In this document: positions 35,194 to 47,822 of the stretch, piece after piece
How the letters are laid out: every line of letters starts with the position of its first letter
Numbering within the stretch: position 1 is the first letter of the stretch
From: Akebia trifoliata
Lineage: Eukaryota; Streptophyta; Magnoliopsida; Ranunculales; Lardizabalaceae
DNA length: 64,000 nucleotides
Reading direction: 5' to 3'
Assembly: GCA_017979445.1 (NCBI GenBank)
Contig: CM030716.1
Coordinates: 15,581,443-15,645,442 of the forward strand
Notes under the pieces: model-generated
What the model was told of the DNA's origin: nothing
What the model saw: the letters and a program-made list of their open reading frames with translations, nothing else
The model's database searches: none
Program-made: the position numbers and the translations under genes

Positions 35194-36992
35194 CCACCGA
35201 ATGTCACTACTAATCCACTACCTACCTATCAACTTTCACCAACTTTGAACATAGTTTCTCACACACCATTACCATTCGACCCTGTCTCTCTTATCCATCC
35301 TATCCAAGGCAAACCACATAGTTACCCCCTTGCCGGGATAGCCTTCCCTGATGAGGTTTTCACCATAATTTGTGAGTCATTTGATTTAACCTCGATGATA
35401 CGTATTATTTATACCCGCCTCGATACAGTAGTCCCGCATTCACCAGTTACTTGTTGGCTCAGATAAACTTGAAAAGTCCTGTATCTTTGACAGATGAAGA
35501 TCCATACTTGCTAACTGAAGAAGATGAGCCCTACTCTCTCTCCTGTGATGAAATTAGACATATGACTCGAGGGGGAAGAGTTTTTACGCCACAAGAACTT
35601 TGTGTTGATAATCCAACAGCCATGACAAGAAAACAAAGAGAAGATCTTATCACATAAAATATTGAAGAAGATAACTCCGTGATCAAGCAATTGAAGAAAT
35701 CAGGAATCAACATCTCAGTCTGGGGTTTACTTATGGCTTCCACTGCCCATAGGGAGGCTGTTCTCAAAGCATTAAGTACAGCCTAAGTCTCCCTTGATAC
35801 TTCTCCAGATCAGCTTGCCAACATAGTAGGCGTGACCTATGTGGAGAATATCTTATCCTTCTCAGACTCCGATCTCCCAAAGGAAGGAGCAAACCACACT
35901 AAGCCATTACACATCACAGTTGACTGTAATAGGATGAGGGTACCTTTGGTATTGATCGATAATGGGAGTGCATTGAATGTTTGCCCTTTGAAGATCGCCA
36001 CTTGCCTTGGGTTTAAAACTGAAGATCTCAAGCCCAGTAATCAAGGGGTTAGGGCCTGTAATAACACCAAAAGGGATGTATTGGGAATTCTGCACCTTCG
36101 ATTGTCCACGGGCATAGTTGAATTTCTGGCAGAATTTCAGGTCATAGACATCCAGTCCTCCTTTAATCTGTTATTAGGAAGACCGTGGCTAGACCAAATC
36201 AAAGCCATACCTTCCACGCTGCATCAGAAGGTCAAGTTTATCAAGGATGGGCTAGAGATTACTCTCCATGGAGATGCTGAAATTGTAGGGATTATAAACA
36301 GTACTGAAGCTAAGGATGAGCCGTTGCTTGAGATCTAGCCAGAACAACAGGGAGTAGAGCTCAGTGGATTCGAGTTTGAAAAGATATGCTCAGTCTAATG
36401 GGATCAAGCCATGAAAGAATATTTTCCAATGGAAAATACTTCTAACTGCAACATGGCCAATATATTCAAGAACATGAGATTTTTCCCTGGTATGGGCTTA
36501 GGTCGCAAGTAGCAAGGTATTAAAGAGGCACCAGTGATTAAAGAGGTCATTGGCACATTCAGACTAGGATATAAGCCTACTAATGAAGATTGGGCCCAAT
36601 ACTGGAAGACAAAGCGGGACAAGGCAATTGCGAAAAGGCAAAGACGCACCACGGATCTAATCAAAATGAAGCCCTATCGTAAGACTTTTAACGACTATTT
36701 TGTAAAGGAAGGAGAAGATTTCCGTTATTGTGGGTTCCCCGAGCCATTCATTGACCACATCACAGGTACTCGTCTGCCGGGGTTTGAGATCTTCTTTGGT
36801 ATGGATTGGCCTGAAAAGGAAGCAAGCACAGAAGCTGAAGATAGAAGAAAATTGAAGACTGGCAGCTCGATCTGGATTCCCTCAAAATTGATCAACTATT
36901 CATTGAAGATCACAGTGTCCTGGTGTTGTCAACTGAGAAGGGGATCCAAATCCTCAGTCTGCAATCAAACCCGCTGTAGGACGTCTTTCTAG
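35194..36992 (+). pseudogene. gag end and aspartic protease of element A, with G-patch-like tail
   Basis: This continues the gag frame of A right after B (PPNVTTNPLPTYQ). A frame shift lies near 35440-35455. The retropepsin-like domain follows, with the active site LIDNGSALNVCPLKIA near 35955 and the flap and C-terminal motif SFNLLLGRPWLDQ near 36160. Ogre-type proteases commonly read IDNGSALN here, so the Asp is kept. A glycine-rich segment MRFFPGMGLGRK then a stop then QGI resembles the G-patch found after protease in this lineage. Stops occur near 35655, 35784, 36336, 36398 and 36510, and the frame ends at 36990. The domain would act on the Gag-Pol proteins. Not functional. Confidence 0.82.
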
Positions 36993-37011
36993 TTTTCATG
37001 TAGTTAGTCAT

Positions 37012-40000
37012 GTGTTGCATGTCAAGACTGGGTCTGTCAGTCCCCTTAGTCCTGTTCAGTCTGACATGCCAGATGTGTCATTTGTTTCTACTAAGTCAAG
37101 TAAATCCTTTATTTTTGCTAAGTTAAGTGAGTCTGTCAAGTCGGTAATGAGCCCTGTTATCCCATCTCTTTTTAATGAAATGAAAGAAATTTTTGATTAC
37201 CCCGAGCGCAATAATAATTTAACTAATAATCTGACTTCGGAGGGAGAATCTTCTGACGAAGAACCTCCCCCTGAAATAATCAAATTACTTGAATAAGAAA
37301 ATGAACATCGGGCTCAACCTCCAATGGAGGAAGTAGAGGTTATCAACCTCGGAACAAAAGAAAGTCCTTAAGAGATTTGGATTGGGATCACATTATCTCC
37401 TGATGAATGCAAAGGGATAGTAGACTTGCTCAGAAAGTTCAAAGACGTGTTCGCGTGATCTTATGAGCATATGTCGGGAATAAGCACAGACATTGTTCAA
37501 TATCGGATTATGTTATATCCGGATGCTCGACCCATTAAACAGAAGCTCCGACGTATGAAGCCGGAATGGACTCTGAAAATTAAAGAAGAAGTTATGAAGC
37601 AGATTAACGCTGGATTTTTGGAAGTAGTAGAATACCCTGAGTGGATTGCCAATGTCGTCCCGATGCCGAAAAAGGATGGAAAAGTCAGAATGTGTGTGGA
37701 CTTTAGAGATCTAAACAAAGCAAGCCCAAATGATAGTTTTCCTTTATCACACATAGACGTTCTAAGATAGTAATACAGGGCACGCTTTATTGTCCTTCAT
37801 GGATGGTTTTTCAGGGTACAATCAGATAAAAATGGATTCTCGGGATATGCAAAAAACGTCGTTCATCACACCGTGGGGAACCTTTTACTACAAGGTCATG
37901 CCTTTTGGTTTGAAGAATGCCGGAGCCACCTATCAAAGAGAAGCTACGACTCTACTACATGACATGATACACAAGGAGGTCGAAGTCTATGTAGATGATA
38001 TGATAGTCAAATCGAAAGAACGACTGGGACATGTTACTGCGTTAGAAAAATTTCTCACAAGGATTCAAAAGTACAAACTCCGCCTCAACTCGTAGAAATG
38101 TGTATTTGGAGTAACTTCTGAAAAATTATTGGGATTTGTGGTTAGTTAAAGAGGGATCGAAGTAGACCCTATGAAGATTAAAGCTATCCAAGAGATGCCA
38201 CTACCGAAAAATGAAAAGCAAATTTGAGGTTTTTTAGGCAGAATCCAGTATGTCAGCAGATTCATCGCTCAACTCACAAACGTCTGCTAACCTATTTTCA
38301 AACTTCTCAAGAAGAATGAACCAACAGTTTGGAATGAGCAATGTCAAAAGACCTTCGACCAAGTCAAGGAGTATCTCTTGAACTCGCCTATTTTGGTTCC
38401 ACCCACACCGGGTGAACCACTTCTTCTTTATCTGTCAGTCACAGAAGAAGCTATGGGATGTATGCTTGCACAGTATGACAAAGATACTCGCAAAGAAATG
38501 GCTATCTACTACATCAACAAGAAGATGTTAGAGTATGAACGAAAGTATTCAGCCCTGGAAAAAACTTGCTTGGCACAATATGGGCTACTCAGAAACTTCG
38601 ACACTATATGCTATCTCATCAATTATCTTGTTATCTCGGATGGATCCTCTCAAGTATCTTTTCGAGAAATCGGCACTGACAGGGAGAACCGCACGATGGT
38701 TATTGCAGTTTGACATCACGCATGTTACACAGAAATCCATCAAGGGGAGAGCTGTAGCAGAATAATTGGCAGATCACCCGATAGCAGAGGGAATAAGGCC
38801 TGTTGATCAGTTTCCAGATGAGAATATCTTGCATATTGAAGAAGAGCCTCAGAACCAAACATGGCAGCTGTATTTTGATGGAGCCGCTAATCAGAATGGG
38901 TATGGAATAGGGGCAGTCCTGTTTTCTCCGGAAGGATGCCACATTTCAATCGCTATTAAGTTAGCCTTCTCTAACACCAATAACACAGCCGAATATGAGG
39001 CATGCATCGCTGGACTTGAAGCTGGTTTGAATCTGGGCATTACAGAAATCGATGTTTTTGGGGATTCAGCCTTGGTCATACACCAGTCATTGGAAGAATG
39101 GAAGACTAGGGACGAAAAGTTGAAGCCTTATCATGAGTATTTATTAAACCTAGTGAGTAAATTTAAAGCCATTCTGTTCCAACACGTGTCAAGGGAAGAT
39201 AATAGATTTGCTGACTCGTTAGCCACTCTATCTTCAATGATCCATTTGCCCCCTGGCATGGAATTGAGGCCGATCATTGTTGAAGTCGAAGACAAACTTG
39301 CATATTGCTGTCAGATCAATATTGCAACTCGATTACCTGATGGAAAGCTATGGTACACAGACATTAAAAAGGTGTTGGAAAAACAAGAATTCCCAGAAGA
39401 AGCATCGAGAAAGGAACGACAAGCCTTACTAAGATTAGCATCTCAATTCATCTTGTGCGCAGGAAGTTTATACAAAAGGTCTTATGATGGGATTCATTTG
39501 TCATGTGTCGATGAAAATCAAGCTGAACAGATAATGGTTGAACTACATTCAGGATAATGCGGTCCTTACATGAGTGGGAAAATGTTAGCTAAGAAAATTA
39601 TAAGACAAGGGTACTACTGGCCTACGATGGAAACAGATTGTCATCATATGGTCAAGACCTACCACAAATGCCAAATACATGCAAATCTCATACATGTGCC
39701 ACCTTCTCGATTAATTAGTCTGACGTCACCATGGCCATTCTCAATTTGGAGAATTGACATTATTGGTAAAAAATCGCCTAAAGCATCAAACGGGCATGAG
39801 TACATTTTAGTTGCTATCGATTATTTTACTAAGTGGGTGGAAGCTGCCTCTTATGCTGTCCTCACTGCGTCTCGAGTTGCAAAGTTTATCCAAACGAACA
39901 TCATCAGTCGGTACGGGGTGCCTTCGGAACTGATTTCAGATAACGGGTCACATTTCAAAGCTGAGGTTATTACTTTGTGTTCAAAGTTTAAAATCTCACA

Positions 40001-40595
40001 CCACAAATCATCTCCTTACCGCCCTCAGACTAATGGAACGGTCGAAGCAGCCAATAAGAATCTTAAGACTATCATCAGGAAAATGTGTCAATCACATCGA
40101 GATTGGTCTGAAAAATTGCCATTTGCACTATGGACATATCGAACTTCAATTCGATCCTCTACTGGAGCTACTCCCTACTCCTTAGTGTATGGCATGGAAG
40201 CGGTCTTGTTAGTTGAAATGGAAATTCCATCTCTCAGGGTCTTGTTGGAAAGTCAGTTGTCAGAAACAGATTGGATTCGCCAGTAGTATGAAGAATTGAA
40301 TTTGATCGAAGAAAAATGACTGAGAGTTTTGTATCACGTGCAAGCTTATCAAAGAAGAGTCACCCGTGTATTTGACAAAAAGATCAAGGCCCGTCACTTA
40401 CAAGTCGGGGAGTTAGTACTCAAAGAGAATTGGGCACCTATCTTTGACCCTAGAGGGAAGTTTAAATGAAATTGGGGAGGTCCGTACATCATCAAGGAAA
40501 TATTACCAGGAAAAGCTGTCAGGCTTCAAGATGATGATGGAATCGAGTTACCAGAACCAACCAACCTTAACCAAATCAAACGGTACTACATTTAA
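37012..40595 (+). pseudogene. pol: pol of element A: RT, RNase H, archaeal-type RNase H, integrase
   Basis: The pol polyprotein copies the RNA and inserts the DNA. RT spans about 37497-38090, with VRMCVDFRDLNKASPNDSF and the YVDD box at 37988-37999. A first RNase H of Ty3/gypsy type lies at about 38366-38640 (EPLLLYLSVTEEAMG, YERKYSALEKTCLA). A second, archaeal-type RNase H lies at 38862-39245 with D at 38877, NTAEYEACIAGLEA, FGDSALVI and HVSREDNRFADSLA. Two RNase H domains are typical of the Tat lineage. Integrase follows, with D at 39756, D at 39939 and E at 40044, so 34 residues lie between the last two. The zinc part is damaged (GPYMSG, YHKCQ in place of the usual H and C). Stops occur at many points (for example 37294, 39557, 40284, 40593 is the natural end). 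Frame shifts lie near 37770 and between about 38560 and 38640. Not functional. Confidence 0.88.
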
Positions 40596-40738
40596 GGAGG
40601 CCATTTTTGGTCTAATCAATTTTCCTAATACCTAGTTCATTATCTCCTTTCTCAACCCTTTTGCAGCCTATTCAAAAAGAGAAAAAAATATGCCTTTTAC
40701 TTCTTAGCCCGATCAGCTAACCAGGGAAGGAAAATATT
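40596..40738 (+). other. Start of 3' untranslated region (A)
   Basis: It begins GGAGGCCATTTTTGG right after the integrase stop and is shared with B and E. Non-coding. Confidence 0.5.
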
Positions 40739-40815
40739 CGAACTACGTTTGATCTGATCCCAAAATTCTGGGGTACGTAGGCAACCTGAGAAGTTACTTC
40801 AGGCCCGACCACATC
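40739..40815 (+). other. Conserved 3' UTR stem-loop block (A)
   Basis: CCCAAAATTCTGGGG at 40759-40773, GGGGTACGTAGGCAACC, then the stem CCTGAGAAGTTACTTCAGG at 40785-40803. The first stem carries one mismatch compared with B. Confidence 0.65.
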
Positions 40816-41096
40816 AAAATAAAAAGATAGATTCCCCGACAAAGAAAAAATCTAAAAAGAAAAAAATTCAAAAGAAAAAGAAATATCATTATGGGGAAGA
40901 AAATTCAAGATGAAATGCCACACAAGGGGCATTCGGGTTTTTGAGCCTCAAAATTCCTTTCTTTTTATGCCTAGTCCTAAGCCTACCTATAAAAGTCCTC
41001 CTAAGTACCGTGTAGAAAAGTCAAGGAGGGCAGCAAAGCATGATCAGACAGTAATTCTAAAAGTTCAGAAGAGAAGAAAAAGATAAAAAAATGATA

Positions 41097-41310
41097 AAGC
41101 CTGCTAAGTTGAAAATCCGAAAAGGGCGACTTAGGCAAAAATTAAGGCAAGCTCGCAAGGTTGAAAATTTGAAAGGACAACTTTGGCAACAATCAGAGCC
41201 AAGAAAAAAGAAAAAGCTCGCTAGATCGAAAACCTGAAAAGGCGATCTAGGCAAAAACTAGAGCAAACTCGATAGATTGAAAACCTGAAAAGACGATTTA
41301 GGCAAAAATT
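41097..41310 (+). repeat. Cluster of four GAAA-type 3' UTR hairpins (A)
   Basis: Arms are CTAAGTTG/CGACTTAG (41104-41134), CAAGGTTG/CAACTTTG (41156-41185), CTAGATCG/CGATCTAG (41221-41250) and ATAGATTG/CGATTTAG (41272-41301). The inner part is AAAA plus CCTGAAAAGG or a variant. Order and spacing match B. Confidence 0.8.
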
Positions 41311-41977
41311 AGAGTAACAAAGAAAAACAGAAGAAAATCCCTAACTGAGAGCGGTCCGAGCTGAAACATCAGAAGTCTGAATAGTCAAGGTCAATACTTA
41401 GCTTAAACCAGGCATAGACTCGGAAGTCACAAGTATCTTGTCTATGATTGTTCTGAAAATTCTTACTTCCCCAAGTGAACCAAGGGAGAAAAGAATGAAT
41501 TCTATGATGAGTCTCAAAAGGAAATGATTTTGTTCTCTTGAGCCTGACTCAAAACCTTCAATAAAATTAATCAAAATTAAAAGTTAGATCTTTATTGCAT
41601 TTTTGGTAATCAAATATTTTGAACCTTCATACAAGGGGTATTTTTTTTTTCCTCTAATATGTAGTTTCTCCTTATACTAGGGGCATTTTTTTATTTTTGC
41701 ATGATGTATTCAATTATCTTCAATGCCATGTTTATTGTCAAACTAGGGACATTTTGTTTTTTAGCAATGTTAATCCTAAAAGATAATGGGAACCCCAAAC
41801 TTAAGGTTACTCTCTTGATAACAATTTTTCGAAAAACTCTTGAGGTTCAAAAGAAATAAAAACTCAGGTTTTAAATTCATAAAACTTTTGAATAAATCCT
41901 TGAGGTTCAAACAAAAGCATTTTGGATCTCACATTTGGAATAGGAGATAGGGCATTCCTTCATTCTCAGTTTTATTC
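41311..41977 (+). other. 3' untranslated region of A, no gene
   Basis: Shares blocks with B 31376-32094, including ACAAGGGGTATTTTT and ACTAGGGGCATTTTT. No coding signal. Confidence 0.45.
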
Positions 41978-43002
41978 AGCCAGTTACCGCCGAGGGTTCT
42001 CTTGGAATTTTTTCCCAGATGCCGCCAAGGGTTATCTTGGATTTTGCTCAGATGCTGCCGAGGATTTTCTTGGAATTATGCTCAGATGCCACCGAGGATT
42101 TTCTTAGAATTATGCTCAGATACCGCCGAGGGTTTTCTTGAATTATGCTCAAAGACCGCCAAGGGTTTTCTTGGAATTATGCTCAGATGCCGCCGAGGGT
42201 TTTCTCGGAACTATGCTCAGATGTCGCCGAGGGTTTTCCAGGAATTATGCTAAGAAACCGCCAAGGGTTTTCTTGGAATTATGCTCAGATGCCGTCGAGG
42301 GTTTTCTCGGAACTATGCTCAGATGCCGCCAAGGGTTTTCTTGGAATTATGCTTAGATGCCGCCGAGGGTTTTCTCGAAATTATGCTCAGATACCGCCAA
42401 GGGTTTTCTTGGAATTATGCTCAGATGCCGCCAAGGGTTTTCTCGGAACTATGCTCAGATGCCGCCAATGGTTTTCTTGGAATTATGCTCAGATGCCGTC
42501 GAGGATTTTCTCGGAACTATGCTCAGATGCCGTCAAGGGTTTTCTCGGAATTATGCTCAGATATTGCCAAGGGTTTTCTTGGAATTATGCTTAGATGCTG
42601 CCGAGGGTTTTCTCGAAAATATGCTCAAATGCCGCCAAGGGTTTTCTTGGAATTATGCTCAGATGCCGTCGAGGGTTTTCTCGGAACTATGCTCAGATGC
42701 CGCCAAGGGTTTTCTTGGAATTATGCTCAGATGCCACCGAGGGTTTTCTCGGAACTATGCTCAGATGCCTCCAAGGGTTTTCTTGGAATTATGCTCAGAT
42801 GCCACCGAGGGTTTTCTCAGAATTATGCTCAGTTACTGCCGAGGGTTTTCTCGGAATTATGCTCAGATGCCGCCAAGGGTTTTTTTGGAATTATGCTCAG
42901 TTATCGCCGAGGATTTTCTCGGAACTATGCTCAGATGCCGCCGAAGGTTTTCTCGGAATTATGCTCAAATACCACCGAAAGTTTCTCGGAGTTATGCTCA
43001 GT
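41978..43002 (+). repeat. 34-bp tandem hairpin array (A)
   Basis: I read 30 units of about 34 bp, most of them variants of CAGATGCCGCCAAGG plus GTTTTCTTGG plus AATTATGCT. The two stem arms are CCAAG/CTTGG in some units and CCGAG/CTCGG in others, often alternating. At the changing pair 23 of 30 units have a Watson-Crick pair, four a G-U pair, and three do not pair. Open frames over the array (for example 42281-43054) come from a unit without stop codons. Confidence 0.92.
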
Positions 43003-43328
43003 TTACATTCACTTCATGATCAGATTTGACTCATTTCCAACTCAAACTCTTTGAAATCTATCTCAGATTTTGAGTCCATACACTTGCACAGTTATTACAT
43101 CAGTAAAGGAGAATTTTCTAAAATTCAAGGATCTGACACTGCCATCGAGAGCTCGCGCTCAAGGACCTGACATTTTTTTAGTTCGGGAAAAGTTTTACCC
43201 TCAAGGATCCAAACACCCCGACAAATTGCTAAATCAGGCTGCAAAATGAACTGTCACTACCTTTGACATTCGGATATCGCACTATCTATCAAAATAGATT
43301 TGCTATCTAGTTTGCTTCAACCCTCTGC
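43003..43328 (+). other. Conserved region before the purine tract (A)
   Basis: Contains AATTTTCTAAAATTCAAGGA, TCAAGGATCCAAACACCC and ATCAAAATAGATTTGCTAT, shared with B and E. Non-coding. Confidence 0.55.
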
Positions 43329-43342
43329 CAAAGAGGAGCATC
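43329..43342 (+). other. Polypurine tract of A
   Basis: CAAAGAGGAGCATC immediately before the 3' LTR, with one G-to-A change against B and E. Confidence 0.8.
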
Positions 43343-43656
43343 TGTAGACACCCCATTTTTGCACTCGTCTGATTAATCAACTCGTCAACCCGATCGCAAT
43401 AGTTTCCAATGATGGATGTTTATTCCAATGCTTTATTTTGTTACCAGATATGTTTCAGAAATTCGGATGAGGTATTTCGAACTGACAAAACTTAGAAACC
43501 ACGCAACGCTAGGAAAATACGACCCCAGAAACATAGAAATCATCATCTTGTAGACAAAAAGAAGCTTCACGATAAAAATCACTAAAAATGACCAAATTAT
43601 CAAAATACCCCTAACATCAAAACAACCCTAGAGCCTACGTTACAATTAGGAAAACT
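43343..43656 (+). repeat. 3' LTR of A, first part
   Basis: TGTAGACACCCC to GGAAAACT. It matches 15847-16160 of the 5' LTR. It stops at the C remnant. Confidence 0.9.
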
Positions 43657-44300
43657 TGTACCTAGCATACCCTCATATGATCACACGAACAAGTCTTTTG
43701 AAAATTCTGAGAAAATTCATTATCCCCTTGTGTTCCTCTAGGGATAGGATGGTTTCTATTTGAATCTCTTTAGGAATTTATTTCTGTTCCGAGGTCAATG
43801 ACCTTTGCTTTCTTGAGTCTGACTCTTATCTTCTTGTTCAGGAGAAAAATATATCCTTGAAGCTAGATTATAAGTTAATTCGTCAATACGCTCGAGGTAT
43901 TCAAAAATTTTCTTTATCCAATCAAATTCAGAAGGGGCGACAGACACCTCTATAGACTTGACAAATTAACTTGACTCAGTAGAAAAAGAATAGACTCGAT
44001 CTAAAGAAAATATGACATTGAAAAATTGGACTCGAGCTAACTCAAATAACTCATGAAAACTCAATACAACTACCCACAACAGGCTTGATTAGGACTGAGG
44101 ACTGAGACATTGCTTACAACCGGTAGGATTGAAGCACTATGATATTTAAAGAACAACTGGATGATGTTGAGAAATTTTGAGGTCATTTCTGACTGTTGAC
44201 TTGATATTAACGTTTACTCTAACTGACCGGATTTACAACTCTAGCTAGACGATGGACGATTGAGCTTAGATACAATGATAATCTTTAAACCTCTTTGAAG
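43657..44300 (-). pseudogene. Remnant pol start and gag start of C
   Basis: On the minus strand this corresponds to B 29190-29810: worn gag start, junction to the pol start, then the CGCCCCTTCTGAATT... stretch seen in B. The gag-to-pol deletion junction (near 44160-44170 here, near 29320 in B) looks the same in both elements. No functional protein can be made. Confidence 0.75.
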
Positions 44301-44929
44301 GTGAATTTAACCAATTTCAGTGTCACCACCTTGATAACATTTTAAATGAACCCTGAGATTTTATTGAATTTTGTGCACCAATCCATAAAAAAAATTCATC
44401 CATTCAATGATTATTCAGAAGAAAAATAATTATGTTGCACTCTTGAAAATTATTGAAATTTTTTTTTTTATTGAATTATAATTTTTACAAATCTAATTTC
44501 AATAATTTTTCATGCAAAAATAGATCTTTTGTAAATCATTTTTTTTTTGAAAAATATTTTTCTTCCTCTTCTTTTTTTAGAAAACATTTTTTTTAGAAAA
44601 CCTTTATTTTTGGGAAAACATTTCCTTTTGGAAAATCTTTCACTTCTGGAAAATACTTTCATTTTGTAAACCATTTTTCTTCTTTGAAGATGGGTTGGAA
44701 TCCGAATTTAGAACATAATTTGATTTCCATTTGAATTTAAATGGCTCGGCCCATCATAATTGTTGGATCGAAATGGACTGGGTCATTATTGTAAAATAAT
44801 GGATTCTTTATTGGGTCGGTGCACCCATTTTAATTTTCAAAACAAAATTTTTAATCCTTGAGGACAACCATGCATTCCTGATCTCATCATTCACATACAT
44901 CCATGTATATTCATCGATCCAAAGGTTCC
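44301..44929 (-). other. Leader end of C with TTTTCC/GGAAAA repeats
   Basis: Minus-strand counterpart of B 28476-29190. The repeat tract is at 44455-44690. No gene. Confidence 0.5.
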
Positions 44930-45735
44930 ATTCAATAAACAACCTGGGAACACTAACGATAAGTTCGAGTCGTGACCTATAGGGAAGGTTTCTAGACTCT
45001 AAGCTTACTACGTGCAATGCATTTTTATCTGGCCACCCTTGCCCAAGCACACCTATATACCTTTCGATACATGGTGACTTTGTTTGATATACTGTATAGG
45101 TGATAATCTAAAACCTCAACTCACTTCTCTGAAGCCAAAAATAGCCAGTTCGATCTCCAGTTGAGAGGTGGCGCACAATGCTGAGCAAGGGCCCACTTAA
45201 ATACCTCTCGTCTAGAATAGACGTAGTCTATCCCCCTCGTACAATAGGGTACAACGGGGCAATATCTTGCTTAGGTACTGGTTTTGACCAAGAAGTGCAA
45301 TTGATATACTTAGATTATCTTTTACATACCTATGGGTACGAGTCAAGAGTTGTAACTTTCATAAATGGTTTGGCATCCCACGAGGGGACCGACCACGTAC
45401 TAGTACTACGTTGGCAATCGGGACGTGCGACCGTGTGGCTCACAATAGGTCAAAAGCTCAGGTCGCTCCAGCCTGGGTGCATCAATATATCTCTCAGAAT
45501 CACCTGATCAGATGGTATTAATGCCCCAGTTTGATATACCCTAAGGTACGTGACTGGAGTTGTGGTTTTCATGAATGACGTCGCATCTCCGAAGAGACCG
45601 GGCCACGCACTAGTGCCACGTTGGCTATATGGGACGTGTAAGTGGGTAAAACAGTAAACGTGCATGTGGTGTGTGCCAAACAGGGTGGGGTGTGCCCGGG
45701 GCCTTTTCCAAACAAATGGGCCCATGGGTTCAAAC
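44930..45735 (-). other. Conserved structured leader of C
   Basis: Palindromes GTACTAGTAC at 45397-45406 and GCACTAGTGC at 45607-45616 are 210 nt apart, as in B. The stem-loop ATAGAC-GTA-GTCTAT lies at 45217-45231. Open frames on both strands here (45178-45507 plus, 45450-45737 minus) show no sign of coding constraint. Confidence 0.7.
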
Positions 45736-47803
45736 AAACCATTAACATATCAAAAACATAAACTATAGTATCGAGAGCAAAATCAGGGTATCATAATCAA
45801 GATCATGGCACGTGTACGAGATATCCCATAAATATTCACTAGCAAACCAACAAATAAATTGATTATCCATCAATGGCATGTGATCAAGGTATTAAAGAAA
45901 GATGGATACCCTTCGCATCAAAACATGATCCACGGTCAATAATCAACATATATTCCAATCAAGATTAATCAATAACTTAGTTAAATCGCAAATACCCATA
46001 TCTCACGTCAAAATGCCATACTAAATTAAACATCGCATTATACCAGAGTTTAACTAGGAATATTTTCCTCAAAAAAGAATTTAATGGTCCAATCGGGGGG
46101 CCACTCTCGAAATAATTCGAAATTTCAAGGGAAATCGAATTGAGGAGGTGATAATGATTGAGGAGATGATGAGCGATTTTTTTTTATATATATTTTATTT
46201 ACTATTTTTTTGCAAATGGATCTGATTTTTCTTTTTTTAAAAAAAAAAAAAAAAAAATAATAAAAATAAAAATAAAAACTAAAAGAAACAAACGGCACAC
46301 CAAACTCAAGTTTTTGGAATTTGGACAATTAATGTCTCGCATCTTGGTGTACTCGGGTCTCCCACTTCAAATCTGGAAATCAAAATTTGAACCAATTCTA
46401 AAGCCCAGCTTCCCAATCCAAGAAATTTTCTGAATCGAGGAAATTCCTCCATCTTGTTTCATATACAAATCTGATGGATTTTCCACGTAGATGATAGGGC
46501 GATTTGAGTGGCGTTAATATCAAACCAGATTAAAACAAATCAGATGAACTCTACGATCCCCTAACCGAGATCTTAAGCTTTTTAGCACGCAGTATTAATT
46601 TCCTTAATCGGTTTGCATTGGACTCTTTAAGGAGAAAGTATAAATCGATGATGAATCAGATCCCAAACGCAAAAAGATAATCGCGATTCCAGCGTTCTGA
46701 GGACGAAATTGAAGAATTCAGCGATGGAACCAACTCGATATATCGATCAACACGAATCAGATTGGGTTCGAACTTTTCACTAATTGCTAGATATCCGTTT
46801 AAATCAATGAACTTCGATGAGATGCCGAAAAATCAACCCAGAAACATCACTTTATTCTTTAAACAAAAATGGATAAGTTTAATGAACAACAAAATAGATC
46901 CGAATCACAATTTAACAACACAGAAAAATCGATTGAGATCGTATCCGATGACCATCTTATCGTTTTACTCCAAATCAAACACTCTCCAACGATTCGGTAC
47001 CAACAAACAAGGAGATCTTATTCTTCGACAGCCAACAGAGGCATCCATTCTTATTAAATCGGTCAGATTCCAGGAGGAATCAATGGTTCAAACCTTTCGT
47101 TGCAACCTCAAGACAAATCGAAAACGCTTTTATAACGGTTCTAAAAATGATCGGAAGATGTGGTTTAAGCCGATCGGATTAATTGGACCAATCGGCCTCT
47201 GTTGAAACCAGTGGAGTTGGGGAAGAAGACGACTTGAAAAAAAGAAATAAAAAACAACTTTAAAAAAAAAAAACAAAATAACGTTTTTACTTAAAACACA
47301 CCACAGCCCTCATTAAGACATTCGATCATCAAAAAAGGGTTTTTACTGGGGACACCCCACTAAAAACGAATGGAAGATGGCTGCTGTTCTCAACAGCATG
47401 CCCTAAAAAAAAATTTTATTTTTATTTTATTTTTTTTAAAAAAAATGTTAAGGAACAACCTGCATACTCTAAGAAATAAACAAAACTTTTATTTGTGCCT
47501 AAAAAAATTAAAATAAATAGAAATAAAATAATTAAAAAAAAAACCCCATGCTCAACAATCATTAAGTCTTCCTTAAGAAGAAAATCTTTCGAAACCTAAC
47601 ATTATTTAGGATTATTCCGAATGATCCTTGATCGGACCATAAATAATATGTCAAGGCAACTATTCAAAGGCTAATGCAATGAGTAATAATTTGGCCAACA
47701 ATAAAGATAAAATAAATCGATATACAAACAATTAGAAATAGCAAAACTAGGTCGTTCTAACAATGCTCCCATACTTGGGGTTTTTCAAGTCTAATCCTCA
47801 ATG
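45736..47803 (-). other. First part of C leader, non-coding
   Basis: AT-rich counterpart of A 17445-19506 and B 25249-27674. It has the hairpin TGCTGTT-CTC-AACAGCA at 47382-47398, which corresponds to the hairpin at 25792-25810 in B with both arms changed. The 147-codon plus-strand open frame at 46762-47205 is antisense to the element and has no recognisable motif. Confidence 0.5.
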
Positions 47804-47821
47804 TCCCCAGTGGAGTCACCA
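47804..47821 (-). other. tRNA-Arg primer binding site of C
   Basis: On the minus strand TGGTGACTCCACTGGGGA, two changes from the site in B. One base separates it from the LTR. Confidence 0.85.
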
Positions 47822-47822
47822 C

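Noticed and set aside
36900..37015. Intron between protease and RT, as known in some Ogre elements
   Set aside because: The two frames are almost adjacent (36992 and 37012), and I could not point to convincing splice sites among the stops.
42281..43054. 257-codon and several other overlapping open frames in the A array
   Set aside because: Same reason as the B array. Because the unit is 34 bp, translation cycles through all frames and gives a 34-residue pseudo-repeat that looks like a helical repeat protein but is a by-product.
46762..47205. 147-codon plus-strand open frame in C
   Set aside because: It is antisense to the leader of C and I recognise no motif or open counterpart in A or B.
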